Part shown: positions 33,331 through 45,800 of the stretch, one piece after another
Position numbering within the stretch: the first letter of the stretch is position 1
Layout: each line of letters starts with the position of its first letter
Source of the DNA: Hypomesus transpacificus
Lineage: Eukaryota > Chordata > Actinopteri > Osmeriformes > Osmeridae
Length of the DNA stretch: 64,000 nt
Assembly: GCF_021917145.1 (NCBI RefSeq)
Contig: NW_025813796.1
Span: forward strand, 1,841,411-1,905,410
Reading direction: 5' to 3'
The notes under the pieces: model-generated
Seen by the model: only the letters and a program-made list of their open reading frames with translations
Told to the model about the DNA's origin: nothing
Database searches by the model: none
Position numbers and translations under genes: made by a program

Positions 33331-36300
33331 ATGGTTTGGGTGGAACCCATGTCTGCAAATATCACAATCCAGATTTGTACAGATGATTACAATGAAGCAA
33401 TAGCACACTCTACTGGTTGCCTTAGATAGATTAGTCTATTTAATGGAATGTGTCTATTTACACGGTCTAAGCTCAGGGTGGTGTTGTTAGCACATGAGCA
33501 ATAACTCAAACCACAAAACAATTCAATTTATTTCCCTGAAAACCATTGATTGTCGGAATGAAAATGTTTAAATGTTGGTCTTTTTTACTAGTGGAGACCT
33601 AACCGCTTGGTACGACTGAGGGTGATAAACACAACGATGAGGAAGAGTGCCGGAGCTTAAGCACTTCCAGGTGCCCCGTTGCTGGCAGAGAACAGGAACA
33701 GTGTGTACCTGGAGAGGGTGTAAACCAGGAGGAACATGCTATGAAGCCAACTGGAAAGAATTGATGAGATAGCAAAGCTTTGGCCTTCCGAAACAGCTTT
33801 GCACCACAAGAGGGAAGATAGACACTGGATCTACACCCTGTTTATGACATTGATCTGAAGGGCTGGAATTAAGAACACAACTCTTAAGAGTTAATAATGT
33901 CTAAATGTAATGTAATAATGTATATCTTTTTTCCCCCGGAAGACGTTTCTCCTCACACTTCATGCCTTGCCTGTTTTGCCCATGGACTTGCTTGGTTGTG
34001 ATTAACGTTCAGCCACATGATGAAATCTCTTTTACCTGCATTTAGCAAAGAGGAAGAGGTTCTGCCCCCTTTTTTCCAGCACCTAGGATAAATAGTCCCT
34101 GGCACTGACCAGTTATCCATCAGAGCTGATCAGGCCAAAGTATGCAGAAGGGAAGGCCCAGCCAGCCAGTCAGCAAGCCAGCCAGCCAGCTAGCGAGATA
34201 GCTAGCTAGCTTACCAGCTCACCAGTTCACCATCCAGCCAGCCAGCAAGTCAGTTTCTAACTGCTCCAGTGGAGGTGGGATTTCAGTCTCCTCTTGGCAG
34301 CCTGCCAACGGCAGCACCGTAGGGAGAGTGTCCAGTGTCTGACCTTTCTCCCTCAGCTGAGTAACAGGCTCCGAGGCGTATTAATGGCTGCACGTGTCCG
34401 TGCCCATGCTCCCAACACAGCTCTGGCAGACAAATCTGATTCTGCCTCTGACTAGCTTTGACTCCCTGCCAGCCAGTAGCCAGGCTCAGAGGGAGAGGCA
34501 TGTTTTTGATTGGTGCCCTAAGCCCCTGTGTTTTGGTCTGTTGCATAAACATTTTCAGGCTTGATATTTCTGTCCAGGCAAAATGTTGCTGTGTGCACGC
34601 ATGATACACAGACCTGTGGACACTTTGTGTGGCTGGATAAGAAGTTTACTGGTTTCAGGGAATCCCTCGATTGTATAATGAGAAATCAGTGGATCAAATT
34701 GGCACCAACTGGCCCTCAAAAATGTGTAAGATTATCTTTCCTTTTATACTTTAAAACCATCCGGATTCACTGTCTGCCTTCAGAGATGTACTAACTTTGC
34801 CTTGCATTCCAGAGTTGTCACACTGATTAGTGATAAAGCTCCTACATGAGACACTAAGACAAAACTACCATTGTAGCACATGGCCAGCTTCCCCTTAAAA
34901 ATCAAACTGAGTGGCCCAGGTCTGAATAAGCTTCTGCTGAGATCCCCTCACCCCCCCATCCCATCAGAGGTTCCCTGACCCCTTCCCCCACACCCATCCT
35001 CAATAGAGAGAGACTGCTGGAAATGTAGCATGAAACTATAGGGAGCCAATGATACAGCGAAACCTGGCCTCCATAGAGCTTGGGAAAAGGGAGGGGCAAT
35101 TAGTACTCTCTACAGGCAAAAAGTGCAAATGTGTACCCCCTTCCTCCCTCTCTTTCTCTCCCACACCCATTCGGTCTCACTACAGTGTAATCTAAACATA
35201 ATTTTTGCATAGCCAATCATAGGGAAGTAAAGATGGATCGAGAACAGTACATGGTTAAATGACTTTTGGATCAAATCTACTGTTTCGACGCTCAGTGCAC
35301 TAAATTATGTTTAGTATCAATGTCATTGCAGTTTTCATAGTTATATGTACAACTTGTAATGAACATGATGACCAGAATGTTGGTCCACGCGCTGGACTAT
35401 CTCTTCGATAGTCAGCTTTTAGACTACAGAATCATGTGCAGGGCTGGCACCGGGGGTCAGGGATTTCTGCGTCTCCACTGCAGGAGGCGAGGAGAGATGA
35501 GGCTTAAGGGCTTTCAACATGGTAGCCTGGCTACATCACATGACCAAAACAGCAACTGTGTAAAAAAAGGCTGTGCACGTGTTACCACAGAGACATCTAG
35601 TGCAAACGATATTGTACTGCTCCCATTTACATAGGGAAGTGTGGGTTGGCTACAGTACATCTGTGAGCAATTCAGGTCTGTGTTTGTGCATGCGTGCGTG
35701 CGCGTGTGTGTAGTGTGCATGTGAAAGAGAAGGTGAGTGAGACTTTGGACCATTATCACCACTTTCTTATCAGTTTCATGTCTCACCACACCACAGCATT
35801 ATATTTGTGAGTTTACATCTAGACTAAAGCCACCCATACAAAATATAAGACAAAATTGGGTGTTTTCATCAAATAAATAGAAAAAATCTATGTCCCTGTA
35901 TTTGTGCCGATGAATGACAGAATTCTGATATACCAGGCTGCTTAAAATGTTGTGGAGTTAAAACTAAACAGTAGCGTCTTTATGTGTGAAAATGAACAAA
36001 TCTCAGTATTTTAATTATTGATACTTGGAGTGACACTGGAGTGTTAGGGTGTAAAATGGTGATCTTTGGGATCATAGCCCATCACTGTCTCGTTTGCTAA
36101 GGCCTACTTGCACCTAATCTCACTTTTTTCCAGACTTTCTCCTCTTTAAGTACCCAAACCTTGACATTGTTGTTATTAGAAAACCAGTAGACAGAAGTCT
36201 TCAATCTTGATCTTAAGTGCAACATAAAGTAATGTACATTGAACATTAGGCTATACAAAATTACTTACTTGCACAATAATTATTGGCTACACAAAGGAGA

Positions 36301-36860
36301 CTGTGATTAGTGATGACTCTTCGGGTAATTAGGCCCTAAGCAAAGGAAAGTGATTGATAAAACAACGAGTAAAAACTTTTTTATAATATCCCTTGCACCA
36401 GTTTGTGTAGAAAAACATGTCCAAAAAAGGATCGATGTGGCTGTACCATGTCTAGCTCTCGGGGGTTGAATCTAAACTTTCGTTAAAATCTATGACATGA
36501 AACCGATTGAAATTTATTTTGGAGAACTATATGCCTAATCAAAGAAGAACTGGATGTGCAATGTAGGTACGTGGAACATATATTCATTGGCTTTCTACGC
36601 GTTACTTTGGAGTGTGTGCGAGAATGAGCCTATCACACTCAGCTGGATCCCCCGGGTGAGTGCACGGAGTAGAACAATCCAGTAGGCTGCGAGACAAGAC
36701 CCTGAACGCACTAATACTAGCAGTGAACTATGAAAGAACAATGTATTGACAGCTATTTCATTTTAAAAACTCGATGGCATTTCACCGGTAAACAATGTGA
36801 TCAATAGGGGCAACTATCCTGTTTCGGATTGTCATAACCACATGGCAAGCAACTTGAAAT
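33331..36860. other. Intergenic interval between gsdf units and aff1, includes aff1 upstream region
   Basis: No gene recognised. A short CCAG/CTAG-rich tetranucleotide tract lies at about 34155-34255. Open frames at 34283-34609 and 35359-35634 have no conserved motif. The last few hundred bases before 36880 are presumably aff1 promoter and 5' UTR; I see no TATA box or strong CpG island. Confidence 0.5.
34155..34255 (+). repeat. CCAG/CTAG tetranucleotide-rich repeat
   Basis: Imperfect CCAGCCAG, CAGTCAGCAAG and CTAGCTAG units occur in succession over about 100 bp. This is a simple microsatellite-like tract with no coding indication. Confidence 0.6.
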
Positions 36861-36879
36861 TTGCTTTATGAGGCGCACT

Positions 36880-39800
36880 ATGGCATCTCAGTCAAGGTAA
36901 GCAGACAGCGAAATAGCAGCTTAGCTTGAGCCAACGCAGGCTAACCAATCAATTGACAGCATGTAGCTAATGTTAAATAGCCTCGCGAAAAGTTACATTC
37001 TGACTTGCAACTTGATAAGTGACATGAAGCTATGTTTGGTAAATCATTTCAGATTGGTTCGTCACAGTTTGTCAGAGCTTTAAAGGGAAAAGTGTGTCAA
37101 CGACTGCTAGTTAGCCATAGCTTTGCTTTCAGCAAGCAAGTCGAAGAAGGTGGAATCAGCTGGAACTAGCTTGAGCTCACTCCCACAGCCACAGCTGCTG
37201 CTGTGTCGTGGTGTGATTTCGTGAGCTGGCCGTGGTAACAACAGTGTTAGCAAGTCGGGGCTCCAGCTGATCTTACAGATCTAAACTTTGACGATGTCTT
37301 CGCAATTTACTGAACCATGTTTATATTTGTTCTTCGGGTATATTCTGATAGATTTGATGCGCACTTTTTGTTTACAAAAGGCTATTTGATGGCCAGATGG
37401 CCTGCTTTTCTTGTATATCTTAATGTTGATAATTGTTTAAGAAACCACTCCTTATCATGGTCATTACATTTTTAAAGTTGGCTTTTTCAAATGATCTTGC
37501 AAGTATATTTGTTTTAACCGTGTGTTTTTATCCAAAAGTCAAAAAGTCCATGCAGTCTGTACTTAAGTATACTTCAACACCATGCGTTCATTTGAGAAAA
37601 AAGTTATTGTGTTAAAGAATGAAAATGAATGGAATCCACCGGGGTTGTAGGCCTATTACTCAAATATCCTAGCTGTAGCAAATCTGCAATCAAAGATACA
37701 GAAGCCATCAGGCCCTGAGCATTCTGCCACTAGTCCCTGCTCTTGTGAAGCCTGGATTTGAAAGGCCTTCGAACTAGCCTATTGCAGGGAGACGAGCTCT
37801 TATCAGTCTGTTTACAACCATTTTGTGTTACTATAACAGATGTGTGAATAGGAATGAAGTTTGACTGTAAGAAGGACTTCTTGACTGCAGCATTGACTTC
37901 CTGGATTCTCTTCTGTCCTCATTGGATGCAAAGTCTGCCAGTTATGCTCTTTATGGATTTGGTTAGCAACAGCCTCCTTTTAAAGGCTCCATGTTGACTT
38001 AAATCCTCTGCTTCTATGCATTAGGGAGAACGAAGAAAAGAGTGCAGAATGTGTTGAGAGAATGGGACTGCAGCCTTCTAGAGTCTAGCCCCTCCCCCAC
38101 TCAACCCTATCTTTTGGTTGAGGTCAGTTCATCGCAACTTGCTTGCCACAGGCCAGCCTAGCCCTGCCTCTCCATAGAGAAGCCCAAAGCCTGCCCTCGA
38201 CTGACCTTTGTGGTTTGCAGGAATTTGAATAAAGATGTGAGGTATGGACTGACAAGGTTTATTAAGGATTACCTAGTTGTTGCAATTTCCCCGATTTTTT
38301 TTTTCGGCCTGGGATCTGGCCCACTTTTCTTGGGACAGTAATTGGCCATTTTTCAAATATGCAGAACTTGCGTCCTTTTTGAACTGCTGAGGCTTTCTGC
38401 AGTTGACGAAAATACATCTTTGGCATAGATACCCCATAAGTACCCCCCACCCCCCAGTTATGTAATTATCTTCCTTCAGAAATATGTGTTTCTGTTGACA
38501 CTTCTCCAGATTCCGTTCTTGGCAGGAATTAAACTCTATATAGGCTTGTTGGCCTACCTTAAGACAGGTCTTAAACTTCTGATTTGGCCACTGGGCCGTT
38601 TTATATTAACCTTCATTCACTCACTGAAGTGAATGAAGGTTCACTCATCCATCCACCCATCCTTTCTCCCTCTGTAGATTTGACCATGTGACAGAGCAGG
38701 GTCTGGCAGTCAACCTGTTTAGTTGGCCTGGCTTTTTACAAGAACAAGATCCAAGGAGTGTGATGAGGAAGGAATCTCCTACACTGGTCACAGTGAAAGT
38801 TTGGCTACAGTTGCAAATCATTTGCACTGACAAAGATCATCACATGGCAAGTAGGACCAACACGTGGGATGTCTAACAGCAGATTATTGGTCTGCACATT
38901 AGGATGAACACATTTTAAGATCTCATTCTCAATCTAGGACCTGGATAGTTTGGTATACGTCTTGTTAGGAGTGCCTGGAAAGCTTTGGTCAATTGATGAC
39001 ATGAAATGGGCCCATTGTTCAGCTCACGTAATTGTCTATTGGAATAGGGCTTGTTTCTGGGCCTGTCTACCCTTTGCTTGTGTGCTGTCATTGGAACTAT
39101 ATGACACACATGAGACCAATAACTAATAATGTTCAGTTGTGCAACATTGTATGGGGCTACTAGGCCACCACAGTGCATACTTGTTGTCACACCCGTCATG
39201 AAAGCATCAAAATGGGATCAGTCACCGATATTGCAAGCTATTGTCGACAGTGCTAGAACAAAGTTTCTCGCTCTCTCCAAAACAGACAATAGTCAGTGCA
39301 AGCCTAAAATAGTCATGCAAGCCTGGGTTCCTTTATGGAAAACTGACTTAAACGTAGCCATAAGCGATTGCTTATTTACCCATTTTGCATTTACCTGGGG
39401 CGTATTCCGTGGGGAGTGTTTGGAACAGATGTGATTGTTGTGTTGGGGACAAACCCAAAGGAGTCCTGTCTGTCATGTCTATAATTGAGCTTGTCTGTCT
39501 AAGATCAACACAGGACACACTCTGTTCTCCCTAAAGATGGGCAGTGCTCCCTTTGGTGTAGCTATCGCTTTCTTGGCCTGCAGGGTAATGACAAATGACA
39601 AATGACTTAATTTAGCATCTAAGTGTACAGTCTTATTTTTTTATTTATTTTTTATCCGAAGCTGGTCTTGGACTTCTTATTTTCCCAGCATCCCCATGCA
39701 ATCACGTTTTGTAATCGATCCAACTTACCTTATATCGGTTGGCTACTTCTTATGGGCCTGAACTCTGTATCTATTTTCTTGTTGAATTTGTGTTCTGGTG

Positions 39801-42800
39801 AATCTCCTGTACACTCATTCTCCCCCCCCCCCCCCCCCCCGCAGCTTGTACAATGAAGAGAGGAACCTCCTTCGGATCCGAGAGTGGGAAAGGAGAAACC
39901 AGGAATCGCTCCAGGAAAAGGAGTTCAGCCAGGAGAATGTTCCTCTCTTTGGGGAACCCTACAAAGTGAGTTTTTACCTAGTTTTTTCCTATGCTTCTGT
40001 TGTTGTTTTTGTAAACAGGATATGCGTGCTTAGCACACTGGCTCCTGATGATCATGATTTTTCTTTTTTTTTTGGGGGGGGGGGGGGGGTACTTTGTCAA
40101 TTGCTCTCTGCCCCTCATGAGTGTGTGTCTGCCTAGTCCCAGCTGTCATTAGAAACAAACACCTGAGAAACTCCTGTGTTGTCCTGGCAACGGGTTGCAG
40201 TGGGAGTGGTGACCTGTCTACGCCTGTCTGTGTGTTTCGACCAAGCTACAAGTTCTTGTTGCATAACCACAGTGCAAGTGAAGGCTGAAAAGTACCCTGT
40301 AAACCTACAAACGGGCAACCCTCCACTCTCCCCCCTTGCCCAACGCTTGTCAGCATGGTCGCACTGATATTTGGAGAACACGCACTTAATTAGGCTTCCC
40401 TGGAAAACAGGAGAGAGGCTGGCCTTAAAATAACTTGTGGTGAGACTATTTATTTCTTTTGTCTGCCGCTGAGCTAAGCTGAGCCCAGTGGGTCATGTAC
40501 AGCCAAGGGGCCGGGCTATGTTTACTAACACTTCCAGACTTCCATACAGGAAGTATTTTTTTATTAATTAATACATTTTTTGGCTTGCTATACTAGCCTG
40601 GGGAGTTCCTCCTTGTCTTCCTCACGTTCACCCTGCTTTTGCGTCATTCTGCCAGTTTCTCACTGACTCTCTCCACTGCATTCGGAATTTCCTCTCGTTC
40701 GCCCCCTCCAGTAGGATAGGGTAGTCCTCCTCTCAATCCCTATCCATTGATACTTGGCTTGAGTTGATTGATTTGTTTGCGCCGCTAAACGAGAGGTGGC
40801 ATTTCCCCTTGATCTGCCGGATCGAATTACTCCTTGTTTCCAAGGCCGACTGCCGTAACGAATTTGGCTCCACCCAAAGCCACTTCAAAAGCCGCCCTTG
40901 TAGTCGCTGTTGTTTCAGCTTGGCTTGTCCCTACAGATCTTTTGTGCCTCCGTCAGCTGGGCCTGCGTGCAGTGTAGAGCTCTCCAGGTGAATGCTCCAG
41001 GTAACTGAGCTGTCAGGGCTATGCCAGGATTAGATGGGGATGGGGGGGAGGGGGGCTGGCGGGCGTTGCTACCGTTGGTGGCGTAACCACCTCGAAATCA
41101 CAAAGCCACTGTGTGGCTGTATTGACCAGAGGGGCAACCACAGCAGGCCCTGTCGGAGACAGCCATTGTAAGGTGCCACTCTGGCAAAGGATTGGCTGGT
41201 TGGATGTGGGGGGTCTGATAGGCTTGTTGAAGTGGTCTGGAGACGACGCTCCAGCAGGAAGCATTTCTTTCTTTTTTTTGTGTTCTTTTTTTGTTGTTGT
41301 TGTTGACATAAGTAGTATTTTCGTCTGTCTGCCCCCAGTCTCCAAGGTTTCTCCTCAATCTTGTTTCGCAAGAAGGGTCTAATGCTCCTTGAGTTCTCAG
41401 AGTCTGGCTTCCTGAGGAGATGATCTAAATTAAGAACTCCCCCCCCCCCCCCCCCCCCCCCTTTCCGAAAAAAAGCCTTTTCGGAAGATTCCGTGGACAT
41501 GCACAGTGATTAGCTCCAAAACCGAAGGGGGTTACTGTGAGAGAGAACATTGGGTTCTTCCTGTCCGTTCCTTCAAAGGTCACGTCGACTGGTTGTCACA
41601 AACAGCTGGTCGTCATTGATGTCTTTGGTGTACATGCACAGAGACACAAAGGGCACTGATAGACCTACACTTGATTAGTTGATCTTTTTGAGGTAGGTCT
41701 GATATCATCTTGGGAACATAGCCCTGCTTATTTTATTGTGTGTGGAATTGCCAATGATATCATTTGGTTTTGATAAATAAGCCGTTGGAATATCTTAAGA
41801 ATCCTTAAAGGTTTGAGTTACTTTTGGGTTTGTCCATAGGTCGACTGTTTCGATGGCTTATGGCTTCCCAGTTTCGTGAGGCCACCTACTTCGTGATAAA
41901 AAATATTTGACACTGTTTTCAGTCTTTACAACAATACAGAATTTCAGTAACTTTTTCTTCTTATTTTTTTTAGACAAACAAAGGCGATGAGCTGTCCAGT
42001 CGCATCCAAAGAATGCTGGGTAGTTACGAGGACGTGAATAACCCCCACCCGTGTTTGGACAGCTTCACCAAGGACCCTTCCTCCTCCTCCTCCTCCTCTC
42101 ATGTCATGTTCGGACGGTCCTCACACGTCCGACCTGCTCACACGGACAAAGCTAAGCCTCCATTCCAGGGCCAGAACACTTCCCAGTATGGGTCGGGCCT
42201 CAGCGGTAGCAGCAGCAGCAGTGGTAACCCCAGTAGCAGCCACTCTCCTCAGTCACTGAAGAAGCTTCCTGTCCCTGAACCCTACGGCCCCTCCCCCCGA
42301 TATTCACAACCCTCCCTCGGCCACAGCCAGGGCAGCCCCCCAAACCCCCACCCGAGGAAGGGGGAAGCCTGGGTCGACCTCAGGGAGTGCACCAGCCTTC
42401 CTCCGGTGCTGTCCGCCTTCTCCCCCCCGGCCGAGCCCCTCTCCCCCCTACATTCCAGTGACCCCAGCGACTCGGAGCCCCAGGACACCGACGACAAGGA
42501 CACCCCCGAGAGGCATCAGGGGTTCGCCGGGCACCCGGAGTCCCCCGGCAGTGCCATGAAGTTGTCCCCCCTGGACCCTCAGAGAGACACTGCTCCTCTT
42601 CCTCCTCCTCCCCAGGCCAACAAGGGCACCGTGCTTCCTTCACAGACCTTTCCTCCGCCGCTGGCCTCCAAGCCACCGAACTTGGTCATGCCTCCGAAGC
42701 CCACCGCTTACGTCAGGCCCATGGACGGGCAGGATCAGGTGGTGAACGAGTCGCCGGACCTGAAGACCTCTCCCGAAGGCTTTCACGGTCAGCCCTATGA

Positions 42801-45800
42801 ACCTTTACCCGAGCTGAAGACCAGCAAGCCCAGCCTGTCCAAACTGAAGATCCCATCGCAGTCTATAGAGGTAATCGAGAGTTTCCGGGCCATAGGGGCC
42901 TAGTTGTGGTCTGAAACGATCTGTTGATGTTGGTTTCAATGTGTGCTCTTTTTCTGTCTTGTGCATTTGTCCAATGTCTTTGAAAGTGGGAAAAATACTT
43001 GAAATGTGTCAATTTCAGGCCTTGTGTTGCTACTAGTCTGTGCGAGAACTAGGAGTTTGCAACAGTCACACTGAACACACAAGTGAAGCAGATTGAGTTT
43101 GAACAGACTGGGATGGTGGACTTTAGATCTATCACTAAGAGTTGTTCAGCAAAAAGAAGCTTTATGTAACATCTCTATCATACCTTGAACTCCGCTTGAA
43201 GGTAACTGTTAGGCATATCTTGCTCACGGGTTAATATAAAACTTGTTGCGGTCCGTCATCTTGTTTTGGTAAGTAATAAGGTTGGCCAACTTTTTGTACT
43301 GTTACTGAATAGTAGCCTAGTTGGTGAACTTGATATTTGTGTACATGCAAAATGATGGAATGGCAATTGCCAGATTTGCATGCTCTAGTCTTCGTCTCCA
43401 CTTTATCGTTCTTTTATCATAGCTAGGCAACAATTTGAATGTATTTGGGATGTATAGAATCGACCTATTGAGGTTCACCTATCTTAGCCTGGTGGTGTTT
43501 TCGAACCAAATCATTGCACAACCTTTCCTTGTGCTTCTTCTTAGTTTGGATTGGCCGGCACTGGGGAAATTAATTTCCCTCTAAGCACCTCAAGTAGTCC
43601 CCCTTCTATCCATGGCAGATCCGAATATATTGCCTGTTGGGATGCCTTCTTAAAACCTGAAAGTCATCTAAAGCTAATATGCCCCAGGGTAGTTTTCCTG
43701 CGGTGACAGCTTGATGATGCTAGATGGCTATTCTAGTCCACAGCTGGGGATAGTGTCTGAGGGAGTTTCTCATAGTTTGACTCCTCTACATGTCTGCTTG
43801 TCCAGATGTATGAAAAAAAGAAGGCATGCTGTGTTATGAAGGATTTGACTGATCCCCCCCCCCCCCCGTTCCTACACACACACACACCTGCAGCAGCAGC
43901 AGTCCCTCTCATGGGGGGAGGGGGGGAGGTGCTGGCACACGTTGCCCACCTCCCCCAACACACTCACGCATGCCCCCCCCCCCACACCACTCCCTGTAGC
44001 AGCAGTGCTGAATACGCAAGCGTTTTCAACACTGGGGCTAATCCAGCACAGGATAGCTGTGCAGTGACTCACCTCCCCCCCCCACCCCCACCCCTCCACC
44101 CCACAACCTGTTTTACGCATGCTTGCTTCCCAGGCTTATAAGGATGACGAATGTCTCTCTCTCGTTCTCTCTCGTTAGTTTTCAAGATGGAGCCGCGAGT
44201 AAAGATGTTAAAACCTGTGCTGCGATGTCAACATATCGGCTAGGCAAGGATTTTGTCATTTTGTTCGATGGCCCCCTCACCAGAGTCCTGTTTGTCAGTC
44301 AGCAGAGCGCTGAATGTTGTTGCATAATCCTTGAGGAATGTTGTGACGCGGGGAGGACGGTAGTATTGGCGTGGCCCGTAGCAGATCTGTGATATGCTGA
44401 CTACATCTTTAAACAGTGTTGTCCCGGCGCTCGGTTTGGCTCCTGTGCACGTCTGTCCTTATCCACCTCTCGCCGCTCTAATCTCTCCTCGGGCTCTCCT
44501 GCGACAGTGCAAGGTTTAAATCCCCCGGTGACATGGTGGACTGGAGGAGGGTAATCTCTCAGGTGACTGGCCCCTACGCAAGGGACCCCCAGGAGCCGTG
44601 AGTGGACCTGTTGCCGAGGGTAGAGGTGACTGGTCCAGGGCCCCCCTCCCCCCCTCCCTCAACTGTTGGCTAAACATGCGTGAAATGTGACCCGAAACGT
44701 GACCGGCACATTGTTCCTTCTGATAGGAAGATTCATGATTGTATTGGCGGAGGGTCCCAGTTTAGGTGAGAAAGGCTTCGTACTCGTAGATGCTGTCATT
44801 CATCTGTCTGACTCAAGCTGTAGTTCCACAAAAAAGAAAAACACACAAAAAAAAGAATCTGATCTGGGCCTGAGGCCTTAGGTCAGGGAGGAGACTGTTG
44901 CAGCAAGAGCAGTATGACGTTTTACCTCCCAAGGAACTGGTGTGTGTTTGTGTGGTATTTGCACTTGACTGAAACCTGTAAACACACAGACACTCAAGAG
45001 GTGGAAAAGGAGACGTTGATTGTAGTAGCAATCCAATATGGCCGCCGTAGCCTGAGGCAGGTCAACTCAAGGTAAATACATCTTAACTTGGCGTACTTCT
45101 TCCCTCTCTCTCACATTTAGGATAACCACGTCAACTTTGCATGCTTTTCAGGGTAGGCCACGTGCTGTTGAAGGGGTTGTGCTGTGTTTATGTTTTGTGT
45201 GGAACCTGTTACGAACCAGGGTACGTTCCTGTTTTGAGACACAGTGTACAGCCCTCTAAAGCACATCTCCCACAGTGGCGGTGACCAACTTGTTCACTGT
45301 CTGGAATGTTGTTGGGCAATAGAGTGAGCCAGGCCGTAGTACGGCACTTAGGAAAGGGCGTGTTGTCGAAGCCTCGGCAGTGGCGATGAATCATCTACAC
45401 ACACAGAGACAGAGAGACAGAGCTGGGGCCGGGGGGGGGGAGAGGGAGAGAGTTAAGAGTAACAGTAGGTTAATCACTAGATTTAGAAAGCATGCTGTTG
45501 CCAGGAAAAGAGGTTCCGGTGAGTTTAGCTCTATCAGGGTCTCTTTGGTTTTCCTGGAACCAAAGTTCTCCTTTATTACAATAGACACGTTTCCACAGCA
45601 AGTTCCCGGAAATTGTACTCGCCAGAAGAACTTTTTAAGGAACTAATAAGGGCTGCATTTCCCAGATTCGTTAAGAAGCTCTTAACGCTAAGAGCTTCTT
45701 AGGAACGTTCTAAGAGCGCTCTAGAATGCTCCTAAGAAGCTCTTGCAGTGCGTGTTCACTGCAGCAATGCAAATCGCTAGCCATCGCTCGCCTTCCCACA

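Noticed and set aside
34283..34609. 108-codon minus-strand frame upstream of aff1
   Set aside because: No similarity recognised, no conserved neighbours, and composition like the surrounding non-coding DNA.
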